DNA of 64,000 bases from an uncultured bacterium (GTDB taxonomy: Bacteria; Bacillota; Clostridia; Lachnospirales; Lachnospiraceae), in NCBI GenBank assembly GCA_947073545.1, contig CAMTMP010000001.1, forward strand, positions 186,001-250,000, written 5' to 3'. Below are positions 47,136 through 56,657 of the stretch, in pieces (the stretch's first letter is position 1; every line of letters begins with the position of its first letter). The notes under the pieces are model-generated. The model was not told where the DNA came from. It did not search any database and was given only the letters and a program-made list of their open reading frames with translations. Both the position numbers and the translations under genes were made by a program.

Positions 47136-47390
47136 AAACGTGTCCTTTCTCTGACGCATACTTTTCATTTAGCATTCTTTTTGTTACATAGGAAATTGCG
47201 ACAGTTGGTTTTGTTTTCGTAATTTGCATCTTGTAAATTTAAAATAGCACGAGAAAAAATGAATGTCAATAAAAATTTATCGAAATTCAATAAAATATTA
47301 TTATTGTTCGATATTTTTTGTAAGGGAATGGTGGCAGAGAGAGGATGACAGACTGCCAGATTCGGATAGATGCACGAAAGATAAGTAAGA

Positions 47391-47440
47391 AAAAAGAAAA
47401 ACGGGAAGATCTGTTCATGCAAATCTTCCCGTTATGTCAT
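47391..47440 (-). terminator. Terminator after the FlxA-like gene
   Basis: Leftward arms AACGGGAAGAT and ATCTTCCCGTT around a 12-base loop, followed by TTTTCTTTTTTC. It begins within 20 bases of the stop. Confidence 0.85.
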
Positions 47441-47455
47441 GTAGAAATATTTTAT

Positions 47456-48238
47456 TTACAGCCTCACATCCACCGGATGATAGCCGTAAGATGCCTGTTG
47501 CTCCGAAGTTTCAACGTCAGGTGTACCGGAGACAACATTTTCCGGCTGTTTTTCACTGTCATTTTTTTCACCGGACACATTTTTTTCATCCTTTTCCTCT
47601 GTGCGGTTATCTGCATTTTCCTTTTCGGAAGCGTTTTTGAGTTCTTCGCCCGCCTGTGCCAGAGAAGCCAGTTGTTCTGAAGTGGCTTTCTGTGCCGCTT
47701 CCTTTGCATTGGCAAGTTCAGCTTCCTTTAGTGCTACATTGCTGCTGCCGTTTCTGCTCATGTCGAGCTTGATTTCGGTCTCTAGTACGTTTGCTTTCCC
47801 ATTCATTTTTTTGGCTGTACTTCCCTGTACATTCGCCTGTTTGATGGAAACGTCTGCGGAAACCATAGCGGACATGCTGCTTGCGGACATACTCACATTC
47901 GCATTGTTACTCTGGTTTTTCTGTTTTTGGGTTCCCATCAGATCGTCAAAGGAGGATTCTTCTTTTTTCTTTTCCCGTTCTTCCCGTTTTACGTCAATTT
48001 GGTGCTGACGGAGCTGGATCTGCAATTCGCTGATCTGTTTTTGGATTTCCTGCCGTTTTTTCATTTTGGTGTCCACAGGCATCTCTTGATTGGAAGAAAT
48101 TTCTTTTAAGTCGTTTTGCAGTTTTTCAATCTGTTGCTGCAGGTTTTTGCTCTCAGCATCCATCTGCCCGCCTTTTCCTGCTGTCATATCCGCAGTGTTT
48201 TTGGATGCGCCTGTGCCGCCTATTCCGTTTATGTTCAT
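47456..48238 (-). CDS. FlxA-like coiled-coil protein
   Basis: A 260-residue soluble protein. MNINGIGGTGASKN opens, then a FlxA-like coiled coil (ESKNLQQQIEKLQNDLKEI and QKQISELQIQLRQHQ) at 30-90. The rest is low complexity, rich in Ala, Ser, Glu and Asn. Secreted or surface roles have been suggested for the family; no signal peptide is seen. It lies downstream of the two-component genes on the same strand. Confidence 0.75.
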   Translation of the reverse strand: MNINGIGGTGASKNTADMTAGKGGQMDAESKNLQQQIEKLQNDLKEISSNQEMPVDTKMKKRQEIQKQISELQIQLRQHQIDVKREEREKKKEESSFDDLMGTQKQKNQSNNANVSMSASSMSAMVSADVSIKQANVQGSTAKKMNGKANVLETEIKLDMSRNGSSNVALKEAELANAKEAAQKATSEQLASLAQAGEELKNASEKENADNRTEEKDEKNVSGEKNDSEKQPENVVSGTPDVETSEQQASYGYHPVDVRL

Positions 48239-48370
48239 AGTTTCTCCTTTCCCACATCTGTTTTTTGATTTGTTTTATTCTGCCGTATATTTCGTCAGGT
48301 AGAACATATCTGTGAAGAGAAGATGTTGTGAAATACCTTTTCCCAGTTGTAGAGATACAAAGACACTTTG

Positions 48371-49783
48371 TTATACCGTCTGCAGCATCACGCGCAGTAA
48401 GCAGCATTCTTCATTCTCATAAATCTCTTTCTTGATTTCGATATCGCCCAGATACTTTTGCGCCGCATGGCGGATGGAGATCAAGCCGAAGCCATGCCCT
48501 TCTCCACTCTTTGTGGTAAGTGGCAGACCGCTCTGTTCGTCTGTGAGCAGTTTCCCCGTATAGCTATTGGTTATTTCGATTACGTACATATTTTTCATGC
48601 GGTAGGAGTAGAGGGAAATGTGAGGTACAGCGTGGCATTCCCGCTCTATGGCTTCAATGGCGTTGGAAAGACCGTTGCTTAAAATAATGCTGATGTCAAA
48701 GGCATTGATTTTACTGTCAGCAGGGTAATGAAAGTCGCAGGTAAAAGCAATGCCTTTTTCTTCCATTTCCGTTTTACGGTCGGAGAGAATCACGTCTGTT
48801 ACGGGATTGCCGCTTGAAATTTCAAAAGACGCTGCCTGCATTTGTTTCTGTAAAGCAGCCGCATATGCTTTCGCTTCCTCGGACTCCCCTTGTGCATAAA
48901 GCTGTTTAAGGGTCATCAGGTGATTGCCCATGTCATGGCGCAGGGTGCGCATGTCTTTGTAGAGACGTTCCGCTTCTGAAATGTGGGATTTTAAATCCAG
49001 CATTTGTCTGGAAAATATTTCCCGCTGCTTGTCTTCTTCCTGTTCGGTTTTCCACTGACGAAACAGCCAGATTATGACGAGGTTCGTCGCATAACAGATG
49101 ATTGCGTAAATCACAATCAGCATTTCATAACCAATTTTTACAGATAACGATGCCTGCTCAAGTGCATCTGTGTGTGCATTATAATAGAAAAAAATCATCA
49201 CGTAAGCACATACGCCGGACAAAGAGGGAATGACCAGAATCAAAAATTCCCGCATTCTCATTTGCTCTTTTCTTTTACCATAAACTTTCAACAGAAACCG
49301 TACACCGCCATACATAAGGAAAAACCCTGTCAGTGCAGTCAATACGCTGTCCAATATATTGAGACGGAACCAGAAAGTGATATCCTGGTCGGCAAAAAAA
49401 TGAGTATAGAGAGGAAACAATATGCCCACTAATTGACCTACAATGCGCCATGCCTGCCAGCGCAGGCCAAAAAAGGTAATGGAGAGAAAAAGTTTCTGGC
49501 TGATACATGTATGGTCAAACAGGCACATGACAAAAAATGCAACAAAGATGCCGATGGCGTGGGCAAGTATGGTGTTGATATAATAGGGCATATATTGAAG
49601 AAAAAGCATAATACAGACGTAAATGATACAGATCATCCATATCCGCATTTTTTGTATCCGATAGGATGACTCCTTCAAAAAAAACGGTTTTATCAGAGAG
49701 GCATAGCAATAGGCTGTCATCAGTGTCGTGGTGATCGAGTAAATATTGTCTATTATTTCATAATATACATCCAGCTCATTCAT
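48371..49783 (-). CDS. AgrC-like GHKL sensor histidine kinase
   Basis: A 470-residue kinase. The start at 49783 (MNELDVYY) has GGAG 7 bases upstream and overlaps the regulator's stop by 4 bases. Six helices in the first 245 residues, then a coiled coil, the phospho-acceptor His in DMRTLRHDMGNHLM, and a GHKL ATPase with LSNGLSNAIEAIE and GEGHGFGL. No agrB or agrD is next to it, so its signal is unknown. Confidence 0.88.
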   Translation of the reverse strand: MNELDVYYEIIDNIYSITTTLMTAYCYASLIKPFFLKESSYRIQKMRIWMICIIYVCIMLFLQYMPYYINTILAHAIGIFVAFFVMCLFDHTCISQKLFLSITFFGLRWQAWRIVGQLVGILFPLYTHFFADQDITFWFRLNILDSVLTALTGFFLMYGGVRFLLKVYGKRKEQMRMREFLILVIPSLSGVCAYVMIFFYYNAHTDALEQASLSVKIGYEMLIVIYAIICYATNLVIIWLFRQWKTEQEEDKQREIFSRQMLDLKSHISEAERLYKDMRTLRHDMGNHLMTLKQLYAQGESEEAKAYAAALQKQMQAASFEISSGNPVTDVILSDRKTEMEEKGIAFTCDFHYPADSKINAFDISIILSNGLSNAIEAIERECHAVPHISLYSYRMKNMYVIEITNSYTGKLLTDEQSGLPLTTKSGEGHGFGLISIRHAAQKYLGDIEIKKEIYENEECCLLRVMLQTV

Positions 49784-50604
49784 TTGTCTGCTCCTTTGCC
49801 GTTTGTACGGCTGATATACTGCATATACTGCCGCACAAATCCGGCAAACTGCTTTTTGGATACGGGAACGGCATCTTTTTCCACCCAGATCGTAGTGGCA
49901 GTATATTTTTCCACATATTTCAGGTTTACCAGATAAGCCCGGTGGGTGCGGTAAAAATTCGCCCCAGCCTGTTCGCAAAGATCCGTCAGCTTTCCGTAAT
50001 ATTCGATCTCACCGTTCGTGGTGTGCAGCATGATCTTTCGGTTAAAAACTTCCGCGTAAATGATATCTGTGAGCAGTACCTTAGTGGAGAGACTGCCCTG
50101 TTTGACGAGGATTGCCAGAGGTTGGATTTGCTTCTTCGTCTTTGTATTATTTTCCCTGTGGTCTGCATCAGCCGGGTGTCCGGTCTGCGCTTCCTGTTGC
50201 AAAACTAAAGTTTGCGTTTGCCTATTTATTTGCTGTAGGGCCTTGTCAAGAACCTCCCATAGTTTTTTGTCTTCAAAAGGTTTGACTAAATAATGAAAAG
50301 CGTTTACGTCAAAAGCTTCGTATACATATTCCGGCAATGCTGTCACGAAGATCAGAATCATATCCTGATTTTTATGACGCAGTTCTCTGGCAGTCTGCAT
50401 TCCGCTTTTTCCGGGCATCTGAATATCCAAAAAGAGAATGTCGGGAACTTCTTGCACAGCCAGATTAAGCAGCTTGTCTCCTGAGTCAAAGTCGGAAATT
50501 TGACAAATAACCCCGGTATTTTTACAGTGTACTTCAATTTTTCTACGCAGCGTTTCACGTATGATCTTTTTGTCGTCGCATATCGCGATTTTTACTGTTT
50601 TCAT
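49780..50604 (-). CDS. LytTR-type response regulator
   Basis: A 274-residue regulator. The start at 50604 (MKTVKIAICDDKK) follows GGGG by 8 bases. Receiver at 1-125 with the Asp in ILFLDIQMPG and Lys in YLVKPFED. A linker rich in Gln and Asn, then the LytTR DNA-binding domain at about 165-260 (YYGKLTDLCEQAGANFYRTHRAYLVN). Pairs with the kinase that overlaps it. Confidence 0.9.
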   Translation of the reverse strand: MKTVKIAICDDKKIIRETLRRKIEVHCKNTGVICQISDFDSGDKLLNLAVQEVPDILFLDIQMPGKSGMQTARELRHKNQDMILIFVTALPEYVYEAFDVNAFHYLVKPFEDKKLWEVLDKALQQINRQTQTLVLQQEAQTGHPADADHRENNTKTKKQIQPLAILVKQGSLSTKVLLTDIIYAEVFNRKIMLHTTNGEIEYYGKLTDLCEQAGANFYRTHRAYLVNLKYVEKYTATTIWVEKDAVPVSKKQFAGFVRQYMQYISRTNGKGADK

Positions 50605-50888
50605 TCGATTTTCCCCATTTATCATATGATAAGTATACATGATAATCTGTAAAATGCCCTCTATTTCTAAAAAAATGTTGTGAAAGAACTTATTATTGGT
50701 GTAGATAAAAACGGCTGTATAGAAAGCAGGAAAATTTGAAAGTACATTCGTAACGGTGAAGCCAAAAGCTGAAATGTTACATACATTCTGGAATTGTCAG
50801 ATTATTTTTGTACATATCGGCAAATATATGTTACACTGAATCTGTATAGTTCAATAGTAAATGGCACACGAGAGCAAAGGGTGAATAG

Positions 50889-51236
50889 ATGAGCGGTATG
50901 GAAGACGGAAAAGTAATTTTGAAAAAAATAGTAATTGCGGATACAAAAGAGCCGGATACGAAGCAGAAGGAAGAAACGGTTGTGCCGGTCTTCTCAGACG
51001 ATATCAGAATGCTTGTGACAAGCATGATCCATAAGGGCGGAAAGGCGTTTGCAAGAGTTTCTTTTCTGCGCAATAAGGACTGGGCGGAGGGAATTGTGCC
51101 CGGCGGCCGGATTGAAAAATCCGAAGGCTTTAACGAAGAAGAGATCGAGAAACTGGAGGCCTATCTTGCGGGGGAGCAGGAAATGATTTTGCAGGAAGCG
51201 AAGGGTGTTAACCCGATACGAAATTTATTTAGCTAA
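50889..51236 (+). CDS. Hypothetical 115-residue protein
   Basis: Starts ATG at 50889 with AAAGGGTG 8 bases upstream. A small soluble protein with VTSMIHKGGKAFARVSFLRNKDWAEGIVPGG in the middle and an acidic second half. No family is recognised. It ends 49 bases before the mgtC-like gene, possibly one operon. Confidence 0.65.
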   Translation: MSGMEDGKVILKKIVIADTKEPDTKQKEETVVPVFSDDIRMLVTSMIHKGGKAFARVSFLRNKDWAEGIVPGGRIEKSEGFNEEEIEKLEAYLAGEQEMILQEAKGVNPIRNLFS

Positions 51237-51285
51237 TTGTTCGACTCACGATCATTCGCAAATAGCCGAACTGAAGGAGGTACAA

Positions 51286-51963
51286 ATGATATTCGGTGAT
51301 TTTTCGGAATGGACAGCGCAAAATCTGATCATACGTATCATAGCGTCCATGATTTTGGGCGGCATCATCGGTCTGGACCGAGGAATGAAGCACCGGGGCG
51401 CAGGTACGAAGACGATGACGGTGGTCTGTCTGGGAGCGACCCTTGTGATGCTGACGGAACAGTATATTCAGATTCATTTTCCGGGCCTTGCCAATATGAA
51501 CCGTATGGCGGCGCAGGTGATCAGCGGTGTCGGCTTTTTGGGCGTGGGAACAATTATCATATCCAATCATCGTGTCAGAGGATTGACAACGGCGGCGACT
51601 CTCTGGGCAAGCGCCACCATAGGACTGGCTGTGGGGATCGGGTTCGTGGAGGGCGGCGTGCTGATTACACTGGTGATGTTGTTTAGTCTGCATATACTCC
51701 CCTATGTGGAGCGTTTTGCCACCAGAAACTCCCGGTACTGCAATGTAATCATTGATTTGGAGGAAAGCCGGTATCTGCATGTAATTATACAGGATTTGAA
51801 AGCTGTCGATATTTCCGTAGATTCTATGGAAATCAGTAATTCCAAAATCGGGGACAGTATATCGGCTTATCTGATTTTACATACAAAGAGAGCGGTAGAA
51901 AAGACGGAAATTTATGAGATTATCACAAAGTCGGACAAGGTGGAGTCGGTGGATTTTCTGTGA
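51286..51963 (+). CDS. MgtC/SapB family membrane protein
   Basis: A 225-residue membrane protein. The start at 51286 (MIFGDFSEW) has AAGGAGG 6 bases upstream. About five helices with the family core (IIGLDRGMKHRGAGTKT, then NRMAAQVISGVGFLGVGTII and LTTAATLWASATIGLAVG) and a C-terminal ACT-like domain (VIIDLEESRYLHVIIQDLKA). Implicated in magnesium or virulence physiology in other bacteria. Confidence 0.92.
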   Translation: MIFGDFSEWTAQNLIIRIIASMILGGIIGLDRGMKHRGAGTKTMTVVCLGATLVMLTEQYIQIHFPGLANMNRMAAQVISGVGFLGVGTIIISNHRVRGLTTAATLWASATIGLAVGIGFVEGGVLITLVMLFSLHILPYVERFATRNSRYCNVIIDLEESRYLHVIIQDLKAVDISVDSMEISNSKIGDSISAYLILHTKRAVEKTEIYEIITKSDKVESVDFL

Positions 51964-51964
51964 A

Positions 51965-52717
51965 TTACTGTATCAGCAGCCCTACCGGGCAATGGTCTGA
52001 TCCCATCACCTCATTATAAATCATAGCGTCCTGCAGTCTGTCTTTTAAAGATGCGGAAGCAAGGAAGTAGTCAATACGCCACCCAGCATTTTTTGCCCGC
52101 GCACTGAAACGGTATGACCACCATGAATAGACGCCTTCCAGATTGGGATAAAAATAGCGGAAAGTGTCGATAAATCCCGCTTCTACAAGAGCCGTAAATT
52201 TTCCCCGTTCTTCATCCGTAAATCCGGCGTTTTTTCGGTTGGATTTGGGATTCTTTAAGTCGATTTCTTTGTGGGCCACATTCAGATCGCCGCAGAAAAT
52301 GACAGGTTTGGACGCTTCCAGTTTTTTCAGATAAACGAGAAAGGCATCCTCCCATTTCATACGGTAATCCAGACGCGCCAGCTCGTTTTGGGAGTTGGGC
52401 GTATAGACGGTGACAAAATAAAAGTCCGGGTATTCCAGAGTAAGTACACGGCCCTCGTGATCGTGTTCCTCCACACCGACTCCGCAAGTAGCCTGCAGTG
52501 CCTTTTCTTTTGAAAAGACGGCGGTACCGGAATACCCTTTCTTTTCCGCATAGTTCCAGTATTGATGATATCCGGGCAGCTCGAGGTTGATCTGTCCTGC
52601 CTGCAGCTTGGTTTCCTGTAAACAGAAAATATCCGCATCCACTTCCTTAAAAAAATCCATAAAGCCTTTACCCACGCAGGCTCTTAATCCGTTCACGTTC
52701 CACGAGATGAATTTCAT
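51965..52717 (-). CDS. Exodeoxyribonuclease III (AP endonuclease)
   Basis: A 250-residue enzyme of base-excision repair; cuts at abasic sites and trims 3' ends. Motifs: [32 protein letters not shown], and SDHCPVGLL at the end with the catalytic Asp-His. Standard for the Bacillus ExoA type. An upstream TTATAAT at about 52747 is the likely -10. Converges with the MgtC gene with only 1 base between. Confidence 0.95.
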   Translation of the reverse strand: MKFISWNVNGLRACVGKGFMDFFKEVDADIFCLQETKLQAGQINLELPGYHQYWNYAEKKGYSGTAVFSKEKALQATCGVGVEEHDHEGRVLTLEYPDFYFVTVYTPNSQNELARLDYRMKWEDAFLVYLKKLEASKPVIFCGDLNVAHKEIDLKNPKSNRKNAGFTDEERGKFTALVEAGFIDTFRYFYPNLEGVYSWWSYRFSARAKNAGWRIDYFLASASLKDRLQDAMIYNEVMGSDHCPVGLLIQ

Positions 52718-52809
52718 AATTTTGTTTTCCTCACCTTTCTTCTGTAATTATAACAGAATTTAACTGGTATCTTTCCTAAATTTCCGGAGCATGCTCTGTT
52801 TTGCATTTC

Positions 52810-53868
52810 TTACTGTTTATAGTATTTCAGAATTTCCGTTTTTACAATCTTATCAGACAAAGTGCGCATACCATCCAGCCGTTTCTCATAATTTTCTGCG
52901 GTCAGTCGGTCCTCTCCTTTTGCCAACTTATCATAAACCCAATAATTGATATCCTTGGAGAAGTGGATCATGTCCATATAAAGATCCAAATTCGTAATGA
53001 TCTCTTTTGCGTCCTGATAATAATAGATTTCTACGTTTCTGTATGCAAGCAGCGCTTTTATCGCCTGTTTTTCATTGTAAATCACAGAGTCCAGTTCTCC
53101 TGTCCGATAGGCGTTGTCCCACCAGAGCATGGAGTAAGGGGAGAAAAAGAATTTAAAGGTCGTATCCGGGTGGGTCTCCACCATTTCCGTAAGAAGGGCA
53201 ATATTTTTTTCGAGAGCATCCGCCTTTACAGTTTCCGGCTGCATCTGTGCGACGGAAGGTCTTCTGGCGTACATGCCGGTGGCCATATCCGCCCCAAAAT
53301 ATTTCCACTGCGCCCAGTTGTAGGAATCGCCTTCGTCATAGTCTCCCATAAAGGAAAAGGCAAGCATATAAGGAAGTTTTTCCATCAGCACGTCTTTATT
53401 CAGCGTGTAATGATAATCGTTGAAATGGTTTTTGTCGTAAAGATACATCGGGCAGCCCGTAGAAACATAGGTAGGCTCGTCGCTGGCAGAGAGGGAAGAA
53501 GGATCTATATTGTAAAAGACATAGTCCAACTCATGGTTTTCATAGGCAATATCCAAAAGCACCTTCAAATCCGCAGTGGCGCCGTAAGAACGAATCGCCT
53601 TGATAGTCTGGCAGTCAAAGCCCTGATCAAACCAGCCGTTGTTATAGTTTTCACAGACGGAAGAACCTACGATCAGCGCGTTGTAATCAAAGTTTCTGAG
53701 TGTTCCTACGCACTGGTATTCTTTGTCTGTCAGCACTGCTTTCAACCCGGGCAGGGGCTTGTGATACTGATAAAAAGGGTCAAAAAGGACAACCGTGCCG
53801 ATGACCGCAGCGAGCAAAATAAGCGTCCTTATAAAAAACGACCGGATAAATTTTTTGTCTGAACTCAT
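52810..53868 (-). CDS. Membrane-anchored SGNH/DltD-like hydrolase, partner of MBOAT
   Basis: A 352-residue protein with one N-terminal helix (FIRTLILLAAVIGTVVLF, about 11-28). Outside it has a GSS nucleophile-type motif (LIVGSSVCENY) and a late DMIHFSKD for the Asp-His pair. It is the downstream partner of an MBOAT gene, a pairing used to O-acylate surface polysaccharides or teichoic acids. Confidence 0.75.
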   Translation of the reverse strand: MSSDKKFIRSFFIRTLILLAAVIGTVVLFDPFYQYHKPLPGLKAVLTDKEYQCVGTLRNFDYNALIVGSSVCENYNNGWFDQGFDCQTIKAIRSYGATADLKVLLDIAYENHELDYVFYNIDPSSLSASDEPTYVSTGCPMYLYDKNHFNDYHYTLNKDVLMEKLPYMLAFSFMGDYDEGDSYNWAQWKYFGADMATGMYARRPSVAQMQPETVKADALEKNIALLTEMVETHPDTTFKFFFSPYSMLWWDNAYRTGELDSVIYNEKQAIKALLAYRNVEIYYYQDAKEIITNLDLYMDMIHFSKDINYWVYDKLAKGEDRLTAENYEKRLDGMRTLSDKIVKTEILKYYKQ

Positions 53869-54001
53869 TTTTTACTCCATTTCTGCACATTTTTTTGCGC
53901 ATAACCGAGTTTGTGTCAAGTAATGCGCAAACACAAATCCCGCGATTGAAAATTTTAATTTTCAATCTTATGCCCTTCTATGGTCTGGCGGCAAAATGCT
54001 G

Positions 54002-55597
54002 CTAAAAATTGAAGTACAAAAAAGTACTCACCTGCGATAGGGAGACCACGCACCATATGAATAAAATGCAGATTCCCCAGCATCTTCCTGAGGTCAGTTC
54101 GTTGTGGGCTGCGCGCTCATAAGCATTTTTGTGGAAAATCAAGTAAAACGCCAGCACAAACAGGGCGAGCATAACAAACAGGTACAGATAATTGACCGCT
54201 GCCGGAGCCGTCAGTTCAAGCGCCTGCCTGAGCACATATATTTCCGAGATATCAAGCTGTGCGGCTATTTCAAACAGCTTTCCGTTAAAGCTTACTGACA
54301 AAAGGTTTTTAAAAAGCTGTCCTGCCGCCAGCATACTACTGCTTCTGAAAAAGAAAAGCGAGAGATTAAAAAGTGTAAAAGTAATTACCCAGCCAATAGG
54401 CGCGGGAATATGAAAGCGGGAAGGATGTTTTTCTTCCCTGCCGCGAATACCTACCACACCGAGATTATCTAATACGACCAGAAGCCCCTGCATGGCACCC
54501 CATGCCACATAAGTCCATGCCGCGCCATGCCAGAGTCCGCTCAGCAAAAAGACAACAAAAGTATTGAGCAGCATACGCGCGCGCCCCTTTCGACTGCCGC
54601 CAAGCGGAATATACACATAAGTGATGAAGAACCGCGACAGCGTAATGTGCCACCGCTGCCAAAATTCCTTGATGCTGCAGGAGCGATAGGGCGAGTCAAA
54701 GTTTAAAGGCAGTTCCACATGGAACATTCTGCCAAGACCGATTGCCATGTCGGAATAGCCGCTGAAATCAAAATATAGTTCGAAGCTGTAAGCGAGAATT
54801 ACAAAGACAGTGGAAACCGCGTCCAGTGAGAAGGTCTGCGCAAAACCGAAGTTTGCCATCAGACCAAACGTGTCCGCAAGCAGCACTTTTTTGGCAAGTC
54901 CCAAGACAAACAGATAAATGCCCCGCGAGAAGGAAGCGCTGTCGAAACGGCGTCTTTCCGGATCTTCAAACTGGGGAATGATTTCACTGTGCAGCACGAT
55001 AGGGCCTGCGATCAACTGCGGGAAGAAGGTCACGAAAGTCAGGTAATTGATAAAATCGTAGTGCTTGCATCTGCCAAGCGCCCGGTCGATCACATAGGAC
55101 ATCTGCTGGAAGGTGAAAAAGCTGATACCAAGAGGCAGCAGGATGTGTTTCAAATTAAAATCCGTGTGGAAGGCAAGGTTTATGTTTTCTATAAAAAAGT
55201 CATAATATTTAAAGTAAAATAAAATGCCAAGATTCAGAACAAGGCCTGCCAGAAGACCCATTTTGTGAGAGAAAGACAAAGGCGTCTTTTGGGCTGTGGC
55301 ATTTTTACTCATTTTACCGTCGATACCATGCGTGGAATCGAGCTTTTCGGCATCTGAATCCGCGGGAAGACCTTTCGTATCCGTTTTGGACAAAGCCAAG
55401 CTCAACAGATAATTCAACCCGATACTGCACAGAATAATGGCCAGATAACTTACATTGAAATAGGCGTAAAACCACAGGGACATGGCGGACAGAAAGAGGC
55501 TTGCCAGCCTATACCGCCCAAGTCTGTTAAGCCCGTACCACCCGGCCAGCGCGACGGGAAGAAATATAAAGATAAAGATATAGGAATTAAACAGCAT
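54002..55597 (-). CDS. MBOAT O-acyltransferase (AlgI/DltB-like)
   Basis: A 531-residue membrane enzyme. The start at 55597 (MLFNSYIFIFIFLP) is the first credible codon; AGAGGA lies 12 bases upstream. About twelve helices, with LPLGISFFTFQQMSYVID, then FLPQLIAGPIV-like residues, FWQRWHITLSRFF and the catalytic His in LSGLWHGAAWTYVAWG. It is believed to move acyl groups across the membrane for the adjacent SGNH protein. Confidence 0.92.
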   Translation of the reverse strand: MLFNSYIFIFIFLPVALAGWYGLNRLGRYRLASLFLSAMSLWFYAYFNVSYLAIILCSIGLNYLLSLALSKTDTKGLPADSDAEKLDSTHGIDGKMSKNATAQKTPLSFSHKMGLLAGLVLNLGILFYFKYYDFFIENINLAFHTDFNLKHILLPLGISFFTFQQMSYVIDRALGRCKHYDFINYLTFVTFFPQLIAGPIVLHSEIIPQFEDPERRRFDSASFSRGIYLFVLGLAKKVLLADTFGLMANFGFAQTFSLDAVSTVFVILAYSFELYFDFSGYSDMAIGLGRMFHVELPLNFDSPYRSCSIKEFWQRWHITLSRFFITYVYIPLGGSRKGRARMLLNTFVVFLLSGLWHGAAWTYVAWGAMQGLLVVLDNLGVVGIRGREEKHPSRFHIPAPIGWVITFTLFNLSLFFFRSSSMLAAGQLFKNLLSVSFNGKLFEIAAQLDISEIYVLRQALELTAPAAVNYLYLFVMLALFVLAFYLIFHKNAYERAAHNELTSGRCWGICILFIWCVVSLSQVSTFLYFNF

Positions 55598-55761
55598 AAA
55601 TTTACGAAATTCCTCTCTCAAAATACATAATATTGTAAATACATGTGAAAAATAATAGTGCAAAGCAGGACGGTTCCTGTTTCTGCTATAGTATAGCAAA
55701 TCCGGCTGAGGCTTACAAGTCGGGGCTTTGTCATTACCCAGAAAGAAAAATGGAGGACTTG

Positions 55762-56409
55762 ATGGAAAATAGTATGTGTAAAATAAAAATATTCATGTTA
55801 ATCTGCGGTCTTTTTATTTTATGTGGATGTGGGCAGGAGGAATTGGCGGAAGAAGATCTGGTAGACAGCCGGGAAGCGGTCGGGGAGCAAAGCATGGAGG
55901 AAGTGGAGGCGGGAAATTTTCCGCTTTTTTGGGATGGCGCAGGCGAGGGGGGACGACAGTTTTACACCTTGCCTGAGTTGGAAGAGGAAGTGAAAGAACT
56001 CCTCGGGGATAATTATTGGCCGGAAGTCAATATATCTTCTTCGGAACTGGAAAGACTGACAGGAATCACGGAGGATATGTACGTAGATTTTCTGGCGGAG
56101 CGGCAAATGCTCGACGCGCACATAGATACCTTGATTATCATTCATGCAAAAGAGGATTATGTGGGAACAATTGAACAGGCCATCGAAACTTACCGAAACG
56201 GCCTGATAGAACAGAATAAAAATTATCCGCAGAATTTAAGCAAAGCGCGGGCTTCACGAATTGAGACAATTAACGATTACATCTGCTTTGTCCAGTTGGG
56301 GGCGGACACCACCCCTTTGGCGGATCGGGGCAATGAGGCGGTGATGGCGCATTGTCTGGAGGAGAACGAAAAAGCACTGTATGTACTGGAACAGGCAATT
56401 TTGCAGTAA
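55762..56409 (+). CDS. DUF4358 lipoprotein
   Basis: A 215-residue lipoprotein. The start at 55762 is 5 bases after GGAGG. The signal (KIKIFMLICGLFILCGCG) has a lipobox with the Cys near residue 20. The mature part has LPELEEEVKELLGDNYWPEV at its start and a DUF4358-type domain with a long helix at the end. Function unknown. Confidence 0.8.
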   Translation: MENSMCKIKIFMLICGLFILCGCGQEELAEEDLVDSREAVGEQSMEEVEAGNFPLFWDGAGEGGRQFYTLPELEEEVKELLGDNYWPEVNISSSELERLTGITEDMYVDFLAERQMLDAHIDTLIIIHAKEDYVGTIEQAIETYRNGLIEQNKNYPQNLSKARASRIETINDYICFVQLGADTTPLADRGNEAVMAHCLEENEKALYVLEQAILQ

Positions 56410-56534
56410 ACAGGGGGCAGACTCGGCAGGGTTTTAAGCCTCCTGTTTGCACTTTTGCGCTCACATGGTTCTTTTTAATTTTTCCTTTTTAGGTTATAAT
56501 GTTCGTGAAGGCAATGAGTAGTTCTGCAGTATAA

Positions 56535-56619
56535 GTGTGAGGGAAAACACTAAGCTTGAAAAACCTTGCCAAGTGTTTTCAAGCTCCACACAAGAGAATG
56601 CCATAGAACGGCATTCTCT
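56535..56619. repeat. Double hairpin between the lipoprotein and the hydrolase-flavodoxin gene
   Basis: First hairpin: outer GTGTG / CACAC, inner AGCTTGAAAA (56553-56562) / TTTTCAAGCT (56576-56585). Second hairpin at 56593-56619, AGAGAATGCC / GGCATTCTCT, a perfect 10-base stem. The second shares GAGAATGCC / GGCATTCT with the hairpin after recF. An upstream TTATAAT near 56503 may be a promoter. Confidence 0.7.
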
Positions 56620-56657
56620 GCATGGATGTTTGTGTCGGCTATAATACGGAGGAAATC

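Noticed and set aside
53944..53967. Inverted repeat GATTGAAAATT / AATTTTCAATC between the SGNH and MBOAT genes
   Set aside because: A+T-rich and short; the TT centre allows only a weak hairpin, and no T run follows. Not enough to call a terminator or operator.
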